Shown here piece by piece: positions 24,636 to 32,653 of a stretch of DNA of 64,000 nucleotides. Within the stretch, counting starts at the first letter, position 1, and each line of letters begins with the position of its first letter. The DNA is from Kitasatospora kifunensis (lineage in GTDB: Bacteria; Actinomycetota; Actinomycetes; Streptomycetales; Streptomycetaceae): NCBI RefSeq assembly GCF_014203855.1, contig NZ_JACHJV010000004.1, positions 62,001-126,000 of the forward strand. Direction: 5' to 3'. The position numbers and the translations under genes are program-made. The notes beneath the pieces are model-generated. The model did not search any database. It had not been told where the DNA came from and saw nothing but the letters and a program-made list of their open reading frames with translations.

Positions 24636-24673
24636 GACGGCCCGCCTCGGACCCTGGTCCGAGGCGGGCCGTC
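24636..24673 (+). terminator. Terminator after the regulator-flavoprotein operon
   Basis: Arms GACGGCCCGCCTCGGACC (24636-24653) and its reverse complement (24656-24673) with essentially no loop (CT). Placed ten bases after the flavoprotein stop. Confidence 0.8.
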
Positions 24674-24961
24674 AGCTGAACCTGGAGAAGCACAGCGGAC
24701 CCTGTCCGCCGCCGAGCTCGTCACCGACCGGCACGGCGTCCAGGTCCGGTGCAACAACGGCACCCTGCGCGCCCTAAGCCGTCTGGACTGCGGCGATTCG
24801 GTCGGCAAGTCGAACGCAGCAGAGTACCGCAGGCATGACTGCCCCGTCCGGCGACTGGGCACCGGGGCCCCTGACGCCCTGTTCGGCACTCATAGTGGCC
24901 CAGGCGGAACTGTCAGTGGCCGCGCATAGGCTGCCTGTACCCCAAGGAGAAGGCGGAGATA
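24674..24961 (+). other. Gene-poor stretch with a possible gene remnant
   Basis: Between the terminator and the next gene I find no start-to-stop gene with a ribosome binding site. One frame on the + strand from about 24705 reads TLSAAELVTDRHGVQVRC and on to about 24930 without a start codon, which looks like a 5'-truncated remnant. The last 60 bp hold the promoter and the AAGGAGA-type ribosome binding region of the gene at 24962. Confidence 0.35.
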
Positions 24962-25768
24962 GTGAGCATCCCGTACCGCGCCGAGAACGTGGAGGCCGCG
25001 ATCCGTGCGTTGGCCCCCGACCTGTACCCGGCCAGCCAGCCCTTGCTGCAGCCCGGCGTCAGCGAGCAGGACCAGACCATCGCGCTGCTCGCACTGCTGC
25101 GCCTGGTGGTCGACCAGGTTCACATGACCGCTGGTCAGCAAAATGCGGAGAGCGCCGGACAGGCATGGCGCACCCTCGTCACCGGCGGTACCGACAGCCC
25201 GGCGGACCCTCGCTCGGTGTTCGGAATGCTGGGCTACCGCGCGCTCCACCTCGCGTTCGACCTGGAGCAGATCGGGGACACCTTGGACGCGGCCGGCCGC
25301 GGCGTGATCCCCGTCCCAATGAGCGAGCTGGTGGGAGCCGCCAAGAAGGCCACCGGTGTTCTGCTCGGTGCCCAGCAGCGCATTCCTGAGCCGCCGTCAG
25401 CCAGCCGTGCGTCGGGCCGACCAGTGTCGCTGGCCACCAGCGGCCGCCCGGGTGGGCGTAACGGGAGCGCGATGGTCGCCAAGTGGACGCAGTGGACGAT
25501 TCCGGGGAAGTCCTACCCGGGGCAGCTGCCGCTGGACCTGGTCGATTGGTACTGCTACGTCGATGGAGCAGGGCACTCGCTGCTCGTCGCCGACGAGAAG
25601 GCGTGGCACAAGACGCCGAAGGACCCGGGCTGGTTCGCGATCCCGGCCTCGGTGAAGACGGTGCTGCGGCTCGGCTACCGGTGGGAGGACGGCTGGCCGG
25701 TGGTGTCCGGCTTGGACATCGACCCCGAGGTCGGACTGCGCACTCCAGAGGACGAGTGCGAGTTCTGA
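24962..25768 (+). CDS. Hypothetical two-domain protein
   Basis: A 268-residue protein starting at GTG 24962. Residues 1-135 are helical (ENVEAAIRALAPDLYPASQ, YRALHLAFDLEQIGDTLD). A linker rich in Ser/Gly/Arg leads to an aromatic C-terminal domain of about 95 residues (WTQWTIPGKSYPG, VDWYCYVDGAGHSLLVADE, GYRWEDGWPVV). No family recognised. It ends in an acidic tail. A strong terminator follows. Confidence 0.6.
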   Translation: MSIPYRAENVEAAIRALAPDLYPASQPLLQPGVSEQDQTIALLALLRLVVDQVHMTAGQQNAESAGQAWRTLVTGGTDSPADPRSVFGMLGYRALHLAFDLEQIGDTLDAAGRGVIPVPMSELVGAAKKATGVLLGAQQRIPEPPSASRASGRPVSLATSGRPGGRNGSAMVAKWTQWTIPGKSYPGQLPLDLVDWYCYVDGAGHSLLVADEKAWHKTPKDPGWFAIPASVKTVLRLGYRWEDGWPVVSGLDIDPEVGLRTPEDECEF

Positions 25769-25794
25769 CCGGCTCGCACGACAGGATCACCGAA

Positions 25795-25829
25795 GAAGAG
25801 GGGGCGGTCGTGTCGACCGCCCCCTCTTC
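25795..25829 (+). terminator. Terminator hairpin
   Basis: Perfect 16-bp arms GAAGAGGGGGCGGTCG (25795-25810) and CGACCGCCCCCTCTTC (25814-25829), loop TGT, 27 bp after the stop of the preceding gene. Confidence 0.8.
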
Positions 25830-25998
25830 GCTGCCCTCGCCTGTTATCTGGTGGTCCGTGAGTAGTAAGGCAAGTAAGGCACATCACTCGGTCGGGCTGG
25901 GGCGTGTTGACTGGGCTGGCCCGGTCGGCGGCGGGTTGCGGCCCCTGCGCGATCCGGCCGAGGCCGGGGACCACTAGACGAGGAGTGAGGGAAGTCCC

Positions 25999-26172
25999 AT
26001 GGCACAGCCCGACTGCATCACCTGCTTCGGCTACGCCCTCGCCGAGAGCGACGTGCTGCAGCACGAGGCCCAGGCCGGCAGCAGCTTCGACGACTGGTAC
26101 GAGGCCCTGACCGGGATGCGCGACGCCCACGTCGAGCGTGCCCACCCCGGCGGAGCCGCCACGGACGTGTGA
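25999..26172 (+). CDS. Small hypothetical protein
   Basis: A 57-residue protein, MAQPDCITCFGYALAESDVL at the N-terminus, starting at ATG 25999 with GAGGAGTGAGGG upstream. It has a C-x-x-C pair (residues 6 and 9) without a second pair, and a helical acidic middle. Third-position G/C content is high throughout, which supports it being coding. Function unknown. Confidence 0.55.
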   Translation: MAQPDCITCFGYALAESDVLQHEAQAGSSFDDWYEALTGMRDAHVERAHPGGAATDV

Positions 26173-26267
26173 TCCGCCCGCGCGGCGGCGCGCAGATCCC
26201 CGGCCCGGACCGGTGCGGACACCACACTGGCTGCGACATCGTCCCCGACTCCGTGGAGAGCACCGAG

Positions 26268-26618
26268 ATGACCGGCGACACCGCAACCGTGCCCGACCTG
26301 GCCCGAACCCTGCTGCAGGGCGTCGGCAACGAGGCCGTCAACGCCGCCGTCGGCCTGCTGGCCGCCCATCAGGACGGCTTCTGGCTGCGCGAGCTGCTGG
26401 AACCGGACGGCGCCCTGGCGAGCGCCGTGACCCGGGAGGAGGGGCGGCCGTGGGTCGAGTGGGACGCGGTCGGTGCGCTGATCGACCGCGGCCTGCCACA
26501 GTCCTCCAGCGAGACTGCGGTGCTGGCCGTCGCGGCGTCCAGCCGCGCCCGGCCGGTGCTGACGAAGCGTTCAAGCCCGCTGCCGCCCAGCTCGCCGACG
26601 CCCTGGAGATGGGCCTGA
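26268..26618 (+). CDS. Hypothetical protein, possibly frameshifted near its end
   Basis: A 116-residue reading starting at ATG 26268 (GGAGAG upstream). The first 85-95 residues look genuine (ARTLLQGVGNEAVNAAVGLL, FWLRELLEPDGALASAV). The last 20 are low-complexity (SSPLPPSSPTPWRWA). From about 26555 another frame reads DEAFKPAAAQLADALEMGLS and ends at 26626, which looks like the natural C-terminus. A one-base indel around 26540-26560 is likely, either real or a sequencing error. Confidence 0.5.
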   Translation: MTGDTATVPDLARTLLQGVGNEAVNAAVGLLAAHQDGFWLRELLEPDGALASAVTREEGRPWVEWDAVGALIDRGLPQSSSETAVLAVAASSRARPVLTKRSSPLPPSSPTPWRWA

Positions 26619-26650
26619 GCAGGTAGAGGTCGACTACGGCGCCGCTGGCC

Positions 26651-26932
26651 TCAGGCCGCGTGCCCGACGCCGGCTCGGAGGCCGGGCCCGGCCAGGTGCT
26701 CGCCGCTCTTCCCCACGATGACCAGGGGCGGGCAGGCTGGGCAGGACATGAGTCGAAGGCTTCCGAGCCAGCGCCAGCCATCACGCCATTTTGACTGCCG
26801 CCATTCGCACGCCGCCTTGTAGGTGGTTGCGTCGTCATCGGGATCTACCAGTTGGTGCGGCATCGCCTCAGCTGTGCCGCACCCATCGGTGGTGCAGGTG
26901 AGGACGACGTCGCGGGTAGTGGCGGTGGGCAT
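26651..26932 (-). CDS. Small cysteine-rich protein, possible zinc ribbon
   Basis: A 93-residue protein. Cysteines occur as C-x5-C early (CTTDGCGT), a lone one in ACEW, and C-x-x-C late (CPAC), which could bind one zinc ion. I chose the ATG at 26932, with GGCAGG upstream; another ATG lies at 26941. It is preceded by the recombinase-endonuclease gene on the same strand (65 bp gap). Function unknown. Confidence 0.5.
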   Translation of the reverse strand: MPTATTRDVVLTCTTDGCGTAEAMPHQLVDPDDDATTYKAACEWRQSKWRDGWRWLGSLRLMSCPACPPLVIVGKSGEHLAGPGLRAGVGHAA

Positions 26933-26996
26933 GCTGTTCATCCTGCCACGATCGCTGCCGAGAGCAGGTGACGGCCCCGAGGAGCAGGGGCCCGCA

Positions 26997-28391
26997 CTAC
27001 CGCGAATGGCTTTCGCGGTGACCGAGGACGGGGTAGCGCAGTTCAAGGCCGAGGGCGGCGGCGGGCGGGTGCTGGCGATAGCGGGTCCAGTAGGGGGCGC
27101 CGGTGTCGGCGTCGGCCTGGGGGCGGCAGCGGTGGCAGAGCAGGCCGCGGGTGAGGCCGGTGGCGGAGTCGTGGTCCTCCGTGTGGGCCGGCCGCCCGGG
27201 GGCGGGGGCCGTGCCGCAGATCGCGCACCGGCCCTGGTGGAACTGCAGGAGCCGTTCGGCAGGGCGTTGGCGGTGATCGTACGGCGGGATCTCCCAGCCG
27301 AGGTAGGCGGCCTGATCACCGGCGCTCCAGTCCGTTTCCCACCGCGCCCACATCGCCTTGCGGGTCACACACCGCTCGCAGCCCGGCGGGCACCCGCCCT
27401 CCGTTGCCGCGCAGAGCGGGGCGGTCTCGAAGAGGTGCTCCAGGTCGGCGCGCAGCCGCTGGACAGGGGAGACGGCGGTGGCGGCCCGGTGCCCGGTGGG
27501 TGGATGGTCGCGCAGGACCGCGGGGCTGTGGGCGACGCGGTCGGGCGTGATGGCGGCCGGCTCGAAGATGAGCTCGGGGACGCGAGCGGCGATGGCCTTG
27601 GTGATGCGTCCGGGGGTGGTGTTGGAGTCGATCCTGCGCCCGCTGCGGCTGGTGAGCAGGGGCTGACGTCCGGTGGCGGGGTCGCGGCCGTCAACTCGAT
27701 GGGGCAGGTAGTCCTCGATCGCCTGCCACAGTTCGGCGGACGGCTGGTAGGTGGTGGTGCCGTCGCCCTTGACGACGGGGCAGGTGAGGGTGCGCATCCC
27801 GCGCTCGGGGTCGGGTTCGTGAAGGCCTTCGAGGTCGATGCCGACCGCCTGACGGGGGCGCAGGCCGTCGATGAACATGAGGACCAGGACGCGATCGCGG
27901 TGCGGCTCTGTGTCGTAGGGGCCGCGGTGCTGGCGGCCCGGAAGGACGTCGTGGGCGGCGTAGGCGAGAGCGGCGGCCTGCTCGACGCTCAGGGCGGTGA
28001 TGCGGGGCAGGTCGCCGGGGGCCGGGCGCAGCGAGGCGGCGTTGAAGGGCGGTTCGGTGATGTGGCCGGCGTGGGTGGCGTAGGCGTAGAAGGCGGCCAG
28101 GGCAGCCAGGCGCCGGGCGGGGTTGTGCAGGGAGCGGCGGGGTGCCAGCGGGCGCCGGGAGGGTTGTCCCTGTGGTGGCGGCCGCAGTGCCGGGGCGTTG
28201 GCCCAGGTGACGGCGGTTGCCTCGGTGGCGTTCCAGGCGCCGATTCCGGTGACGGTCTCGGTGAAGTGCAGCCAGTCGCGCACGTCCCTCCCGTAGTGGG
28301 CGGGCGTCGTGCCCTGCAGGGCACGGCCCTGCTTGCCCAGGCCGGCATCCAGCCACTGGTCGAGAACGGTGTACGGGTTCGGCATCTCCAC
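26997..28391 (-). CDS. Recombinase-like protein fused to an endonuclease VII (HNH) domain
   Basis: A 464-residue protein. Residues about 8-130 look like the SAM-like core-binding domain of tyrosine recombinases and 145-260 like the first half of the catalytic domain, with an Arg I candidate (MFIDGLRPRQAVGIDLEGLH). I do not find the HxxR box or the nucleophilic Tyr. Residues 389-422 are a recombination endonuclease VII-type HNH: C389, C392, D406-H407-D408, TRGLLC, C419 and C422. A further cysteine cluster (CAATEGGCPPGCERC) lies before it. The recombinase part may now only bind DNA and position the nuclease. The start is GTG 28391 or ATG 28385. Confidence 0.65.
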   Translation of the reverse strand: MEMPNPYTVLDQWLDAGLGKQGRALQGTTPAHYGRDVRDWLHFTETVTGIGAWNATEATAVTWANAPALRPPPQGQPSRRPLAPRRSLHNPARRLAALAAFYAYATHAGHITEPPFNAASLRPAPGDLPRITALSVEQAAALAYAAHDVLPGRQHRGPYDTEPHRDRVLVLMFIDGLRPRQAVGIDLEGLHEPDPERGMRTLTCPVVKGDGTTTYQPSAELWQAIEDYLPHRVDGRDPATGRQPLLTSRSGRRIDSNTTPGRITKAIAARVPELIFEPAAITPDRVAHSPAVLRDHPPTGHRAATAVSPVQRLRADLEHLFETAPLCAATEGGCPPGCERCVTRKAMWARWETDWSAGDQAAYLGWEIPPYDHRQRPAERLLQFHQGRCAICGTAPAPGRPAHTEDHDSATGLTRGLLCHRCRPQADADTGAPYWTRYRQHPPAAALGLELRYPVLGHRESHSR

Positions 28392-28440
28392 CAGGGAACT
28401 GTATGTGCAGGGTGGGGAGGCGTCGCCCGAATCGAGCCCG

Positions 28441-28839
28441 TCACCCAGCGCCGCCGCTCGGCACGGCCCCCCGCGCCCGGCCGGCCGGACACAGGGTCCG
28501 GGGGGAGTAGAGGATCCATGCTTCGTCGCCGCTCCAACGCACCCGCCCTGCCCAGGTCGCCCCGCCTTGAGCGCTCTCCGAGACCCGCCACTCGGTGAGC
28601 GTCCCGGGCACCCAGCGGCGCCAGCCGCCGCCGACCAGGAGCCACACTGCTACCGGTCGCGGCGGGATCACCGAGCGGACGGCGGTACCGCTCACCACCT
28701 GCTCCGGCGCCCGCGCGGCGACCATCCATCCGGGCGGCAGCGGGGGCGGTTCGTGGGTGGTGTTCACGAAACCAGTATCGCTCACGTGTTCGAATGCTGG
28801 GGTCCCCACGTCGCAGTACTCCTCGAACAAGCCGGTCAT
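28441..28839 (-). CDS. Hypothetical protein
   Basis: A 132-residue reading starting MTGLFEEYCDVG at ATG 28839; a start at 28863 is also possible and neither has a clear ribosome binding site. The middle looks like a beta-rich domain (VAVWLLVGGGWRRWVPGTLTEW, ATWAGRVRWSGDEAWILYSP). The last 20 residues are low-complexity. No family recognised. Confidence 0.45.
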   Translation of the reverse strand: MTGLFEEYCDVGTPAFEHVSDTGFVNTTHEPPPLPPGWMVAARAPEQVVSGTAVRSVIPPRPVAVWLLVGGGWRRWVPGTLTEWRVSESAQGGATWAGRVRWSGDEAWILYSPRTLCPAGRARGAVPSGGAG

Positions 28840-28875
28840 GATCACCGTGAGCCGTGATCCCACCGGCTGTGAGCG

Positions 28876-29826
28876 CTACGTTCCGCGCAGACCGCGCCAC
28901 ACCGGCTGCCGGAGCCGCCCGGCCTCGGTCACCTCCAGGTACGCCACCTCGGCGGTCAGCTCTGGCCGCACGAACCGGACCTCCGCGCCACGGGGCAGCC
29001 CGAACGAAGCAGGAGTGAAGGGCGAGACCGGCGCGTCCAGACGCCGTAGCGCCGCGGCCAGGGCCCGCCGCTCGGCCGTGTCGAACCCGGTCCCGACCGA
29101 TCCGGCGAACAGCAGGCCCTGGTCGAGCTGCACGCCGACCAGCACCGCTCGCACGGTGGCGCCGTGCGGGCCGCCGGGGAGCCAGCCGCCGATCAGCACG
29201 TCGGAGACCTGGATGTGCTTGACCTTCCGCCACTCAGCCGCCCGGCCGAATCGGTAGGGCGAGTCCACCCGCTTGGCCACCAGGCCTTCTAGCCGGTGCT
29301 CGCGGGTCCAGGTGAAGGCGTCCTCCACCGTGGACCAGGCCGCCGGCGCCCGGACCCGGGGACGGTCGAGGTGGAGCTCCTCAAGGCGGTGCCGTCGTTC
29401 GTAGTACGGCTCGCCCGTCAGTGGCCGGTCCGTGTGCGGCACGTCGAAGACGATGTAGAGGGCGGGCATGCTGGCCGCTCCGGCGCGGACCGCCGCGAGA
29501 CGGCTCCGGTGCACCCGCTGCTGCAACAGGTTGAACGACGGCGCCCCGCTGGGGCCCATGACCACGATCTCGCCGTCCAGGATCAGCGGGCCAGCCACAG
29601 GGGACAGCGCCTCAGCAATCTCGGGGAAGCGGTCGGTGTAGTCGGTCAGGTTGCGTCCGACCAACTGCACCGACCCGTCCCCGGGCAAATAGGCGAGCGA
29701 TCTGGCACCGTCCCACTTGACCTCCGCCGCCCAACTCGGGCCGGTCGGCATCGGGCCGGTCGTCGCGAGCATCGGCTCGATGTGCGGCAGCTCGACCCTG
29801 CTCGGCGCGGAACGACGGGAGGCCAT
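28876..29826 (-). CDS. ATP-dependent DNA ligase (LigC/LigD ligase-domain type)
   Basis: A 316-residue enzyme, the usual size of a stand-alone actinobacterial ATP-dependent ligase. Motif I is EVKWDGAR, with the adenylated lysine at K37; motif III-IV region includes LILDGEIVV and EGLVAKR; motif V contains WRKVK. The OB-fold domain follows from about 210. It seals nicks and breaks in duplex DNA, as in non-homologous end joining or repair. The start is ATG 29826; an upstream Met at 29862 is possible. No Ku or polymerase gene is adjacent. Confidence 0.88.
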   Translation of the reverse strand: MASRRSAPSRVELPHIEPMLATTGPMPTGPSWAAEVKWDGARSLAYLPGDGSVQLVGRNLTDYTDRFPEIAEALSPVAGPLILDGEIVVMGPSGAPSFNLLQQRVHRSRLAAVRAGAASMPALYIVFDVPHTDRPLTGEPYYERRHRLEELHLDRPRVRAPAAWSTVEDAFTWTREHRLEGLVAKRVDSPYRFGRAAEWRKVKHIQVSDVLIGGWLPGGPHGATVRAVLVGVQLDQGLLFAGSVGTGFDTAERRALAAALRRLDAPVSPFTPASFGLPRGAEVRFVRPELTAEVAYLEVTEAGRLRQPVWRGLRGT

Positions 29827-30226
29827 ACCTCCAGGATGCGACGACGTGGCTGGCCAGCTCACCGGTGCGACTCAGGACAGCTCCCGCTCGGTGGCGCCAT
29901 CGGGGTAGGTTGTGGCGCTGAGAAGGCCGACCGGTCGACGGTTGCCGGGCGGCAGGCACGCCGTCCGGCACCACCGGCGCCCCCTGGCTGCTCGCGGGCG
30001 CGCCCACGGTCACGAGCGGACCGGCGCTCGAACCTCCATCACGCTTCGAAGCCGGCCCTGTCCACCTGAAGCCGTACGGCCTGTCAGGCCTGACTGCTAG
30101 CGTGTGAAGCCGGGTCGACGGCTCAGCCGTGACCTGCTTTCATCAGCCCCTTCGAGGGATTCGCCCGCGCTGCTCGCGCGGGCTTCACCATGGCCGTGCC
30201 GTCGGCCTACTCTCGGAGGAGTTCTC
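29827..30226. other. 400-bp non-coding stretch with hairpins
   Basis: No convincing gene. It holds a 12-bp palindrome GTCAGGCCTGAC (30083-30094), similar to the half-sites at 78-126. GTGAAGCC (about 30103-30110) is matched by GGCTTCAC (about 30181-30188), and inside that a hairpin GCCCGCG-CTGCT-CGCGGGC-like lies at 30162-30182. The latter is just upstream of the GGAGGA at 30215-30220 for the next gene and could affect its translation. Confidence 0.45.
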
Positions 30227-31072
30227 TTGACGTACACCGTTGCGCACATCATCGTCACCCGCCAGGGCCTGAGCCCCCTGGCCGAGGCTCCCCGGTCGTC
30301 CGAGCTGCTGGTCCAGTGGGCCGCGGACGGCGACTACACGCCCGGTCTGTGGACGCTGGCCTTCGACCGGGACGCAGACGAGCTTTGCGGCCTGGCCGCC
30401 CGCTATGCGGCTGGGAAGTACCTGGCCGCCCGGTTCGACGCGATCGCTGCGCGCGTGAGTGTGCAGCCTCGCGATGTCCAGGTCTCCTTCCTCGGCACCG
30501 ACGGCAGGGTCCTGTGCACTGCGACGGCGGAGGACGACCAGCAGGCTGTTCTGGACGAGCTGGAACGGGTCGCCGATGAGATCGAGAGGCTGGAGGCGGT
30601 GCGCACGTCGCTGCTGCAGCGCGGGCACGACCTCTCGGCGTCGGACCGCCGCCTGGCCGGCTGCTCGGGGCTCGGGGAGGAGGAAGTGACCGGTCGGCGA
30701 TCGGGGGCGCGTCCGGTCCACCGCCTACAGGGGGACGCCCTGCGGGCCCTGAACGACGCGGGCATTGCGACGCCGGAGACGGTACTGGTGCACAGCCGGT
30801 CGGTGGAGGAGATCGAGGAGGGCAAGTCGGCGCCGGCCTGGGGGATCCCGCACGTGCGGGTCTTCGTCCACGCCTGCGGAGAGCTGCGCATGGAGGGAGG
30901 CCGCGGCACGACGCTGGAGGTGGCACGCGACTCGGAGGCGCTGCTGCAGGAGGCCATCGCCGTGGTGGGCGCGGCCCCGGGCCTGACCGTCACCGTCCGG
31001 GCCGGTGGAGACCACTGGTTCGGCGCGATGCAGGTGGAGCGGTACTCCTGCCTGATCACGGAGGGGCACTGA
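30227..31072 (+). CDS. Hypothetical protein with TTG start
   Basis: A 281-residue protein. TTG 30227 follows a perfect GGAGGA at six bases, which decides the start. The N-terminal part is alpha/beta (TYTVAHIIVTRQGLSPL), the centre is a long charged helix (DELERVADEIERLEAV), and the C-terminal domain is alpha/beta with GGRGTTLEVARDSEALLQEA. No family recognised. It is followed by the operator region of the Phd-like gene. Confidence 0.6.
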   Translation: MTYTVAHIIVTRQGLSPLAEAPRSSELLVQWAADGDYTPGLWTLAFDRDADELCGLAARYAAGKYLAARFDAIAARVSVQPRDVQVSFLGTDGRVLCTATAEDDQQAVLDELERVADEIERLEAVRTSLLQRGHDLSASDRRLAGCSGLGEEEVTGRRSGARPVHRLQGDALRALNDAGIATPETVLVHSRSVEEIEEGKSAPAWGIPHVRVFVHACGELRMEGGRGTTLEVARDSEALLQEAIAVVGAAPGLTVTVRAGGDHWFGAMQVERYSCLITEGH

Positions 31073-31083
31073 ACTCAGCCGAT

Positions 31084-31128
31084 AAATGTAAGGCACCTTG
31101 CAATTTCTGTGTAAGGTGCCTTACATTT
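31084..31128. promoter_or_regulatory. Twin operators TGTAAGG-N2-CCTTACA upstream of the Phd-like gene
   Basis: A 16-bp inverted repeat (AAATGTAAGGCACCTT at 31084-31099; its complement at 31113-31128). Each arm is itself a palindrome: TGTAAGG-CA-CCTTGCA (one mismatch) and TGTAAGG-TG-CCTTACA (perfect), 23 bp apart, about two helical turns. Such paired sites are typical for antitoxin autoregulation. A T5 run follows the second arm, so it could also end the preceding transcript. Confidence 0.65.
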
Positions 31129-31151
31129 TTGGGGACGAGAGGAGTGGCCCG

Positions 31152-31790
31152 ATGCCGACGACGGTCCCCGAGAACCACCCGGTCCCGCCCGACCTCCAGG
31201 AGCTGGCTGCCGCCCTGGGCGCCCCGCTGGGCGTGGAGGAGGCCCGTACGCGCTTCGCCGACCTGGTCGCCGCCGCCGAGACCGGCACCGCGGCGCTGAT
31301 CGTGCGGGGATCGGCCTGGGTGGCGCTGGTGCCGCTGGCGGAGCTGACCCGCTCGCCTGCCGCGTGCCCGGTGTGGACGCTGACCGAGGCCCGGGGCAGG
31401 CTCGGCGACCTGGTGGCGGCGGCCGGGCGTCCGCTGGCCGAGGTTCCGCAGATCCTTACCCGTCACCGGCGGCCGGTAGCGGCGCTGGTGCCCGCCCTGG
31501 CGCTGCTCGACCGCCCGCGCGCCGCCGATCGTCTGGATGTCGAGGAGCTGCTGCGGTCCGGCGGCACGATCACCTTGTCCTACGACGACGGGGCTCCGCG
31601 CGGGGTGCAGCCAGACGGGACGCCGATGCACGATCCGCAGCCGCCCGCGTTCACCGCTTTGGCCGCCGGCCCGGACGGAGCGGCGGTCGGCGCCGGCGAG
31701 GGCCGCAGCGTGGGGGAGGCGCTGCTGAGGGTGCACCGGTTCGGCACGCGCAGCACCCTGCAGCAGTACTCGGACGAGCCGCCGTTCTGA
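31152..31790 (+). CDS. Protein with two tandem Phd/YefM antitoxin-like domains
   Basis: A 212-residue protein starting at ATG 31152 (GAGAGGAG upstream). Residues 24-64 (GVEEARTRFADLVAAAETGT, then ALIVRGSAWVALVPLAEL) and 74-117 (WTLTEARGRLGDLVAAA, then ILTRHRRPVAALVPALAL) are two copies of the DNA-binding half of Phd/YefM antitoxins. The C-terminal 90 residues are disordered-looking and may hold a toxin-binding region. No toxin gene is adjacent. The twin operators upstream support autorepression. Confidence 0.75.
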   Translation: MPTTVPENHPVPPDLQELAAALGAPLGVEEARTRFADLVAAAETGTAALIVRGSAWVALVPLAELTRSPAACPVWTLTEARGRLGDLVAAAGRPLAEVPQILTRHRRPVAALVPALALLDRPRAADRLDVEELLRSGGTITLSYDDGAPRGVQPDGTPMHDPQPPAFTALAAGPDGAAVGAGEGRSVGEALLRVHRFGTRSTLQQYSDEPPF

Positions 31791-31831
31791 TGGCTCGGCG
31801 CCCAGCGGAGCGGGTCCCTGTGCCGACGGGG

Positions 31832-32566
31832 TCAGGAGACGGGGACGATCAGGACCGCGCTGCTGTCGACGGTCAGCCGGTCGTTCCTGAACTGGTCGAT
31901 CGCCGACATGTCGGCGGTGAGGCCCTCGGGCCACAGCCGGGTGGTGAAGAGCAGCACGATGGTCTTGTTGTCCACCGCGAGGTCGGCCCACTCCTGCACG
32001 ACGTCGCGGGCCATGCTGAAGCCGGGGATGACGTCGACCTCCACCCGCGGGGTGCTCCCGCTGCGGGTGATCCGGGCGGTCACCGGTCCGGAGCCGAGCA
32101 GCGTCGGGTGGTCAAGGACCAGGCCCGGGCGGATGCCCATCTCCTCCAGGAGCGCGGCTGTCGCGGCCTGGCCCTCTGCCGGGCCGAGGAGGCCGTCGCC
32201 GGCGTTGAAGGCGAGCAGGAAGGGCAGCTCGGCGCCGGTGACGGGGTGCTCTCCGATCCATCCGACCGTGCCGATGGCACCGAACGCGGATGGCGCGTTG
32301 TCGCTGCGGGCGTTGCTCATGTCGGGATCGTAGACCGGGGTGCTGGCCGGCCGCTCGCGGGCGCCGGGAAGCTCCAGGACGTGGCCGCATTCGGCGAACA
32401 GCACTGCGGCGGGGTCGACGGCGGGTACGACCGGTCCCTCGGTGGCGCAACGCGGGCAGGTGGCGCGCACCGGTCGTACCACCTGGTCGTGCTCGTCCAG
32501 GACGAGGGAGTCGAAGATCTCGCTCCAGAACCTGGAGAACTCCTCGCCCGGCTCGATCCTGTCCAC
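31832..32566 (-). CDS. Hypothetical protein with N-terminal zinc-ribbon-like motif
   Basis: A 244-residue protein starting at ATG 32566. Residues 37-61 hold CPRC and ECGH, a possible zinc site. A disordered linker leads to a second domain from about residue 83 (MSNARSDNAPSAF begins it, and could be an internal start) that is alpha/beta with LPFLLAFNAGDGLLG and VLLFTTRLWPEG. No family recognised. Confidence 0.6.
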   Translation of the reverse strand: MDRIEPGEEFSRFWSEIFDSLVLDEHDQVVRPVRATCPRCATEGPVVPAVDPAAVLFAECGHVLELPGARERPASTPVYDPDMSNARSDNAPSAFGAIGTVGWIGEHPVTGAELPFLLAFNAGDGLLGPAEGQAATAALLEEMGIRPGLVLDHPTLLGSGPVTARITRSGSTPRVEVDVIPGFSMARDVVQEWADLAVDNKTIVLLFTTRLWPEGLTADMSAIDQFRNDRLTVDSSAVLIVPVS

Positions 32567-32653
32567 GGCTTCCAGGGTAAGACGCTGGCCTCGGGGCCGC
32601 GGTGGTGCTGGTGCGTGCCCGGGGCGGGTGGTCGCCGGTGGCGTGGGTGGGGT

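Noticed and set aside
25858..25885. AAGGCA direct repeat as an operator
   Set aside because: Two short imperfect copies without symmetry; resemblance to the TGTAAGG operators at 31084 is limited to GTAAGG.
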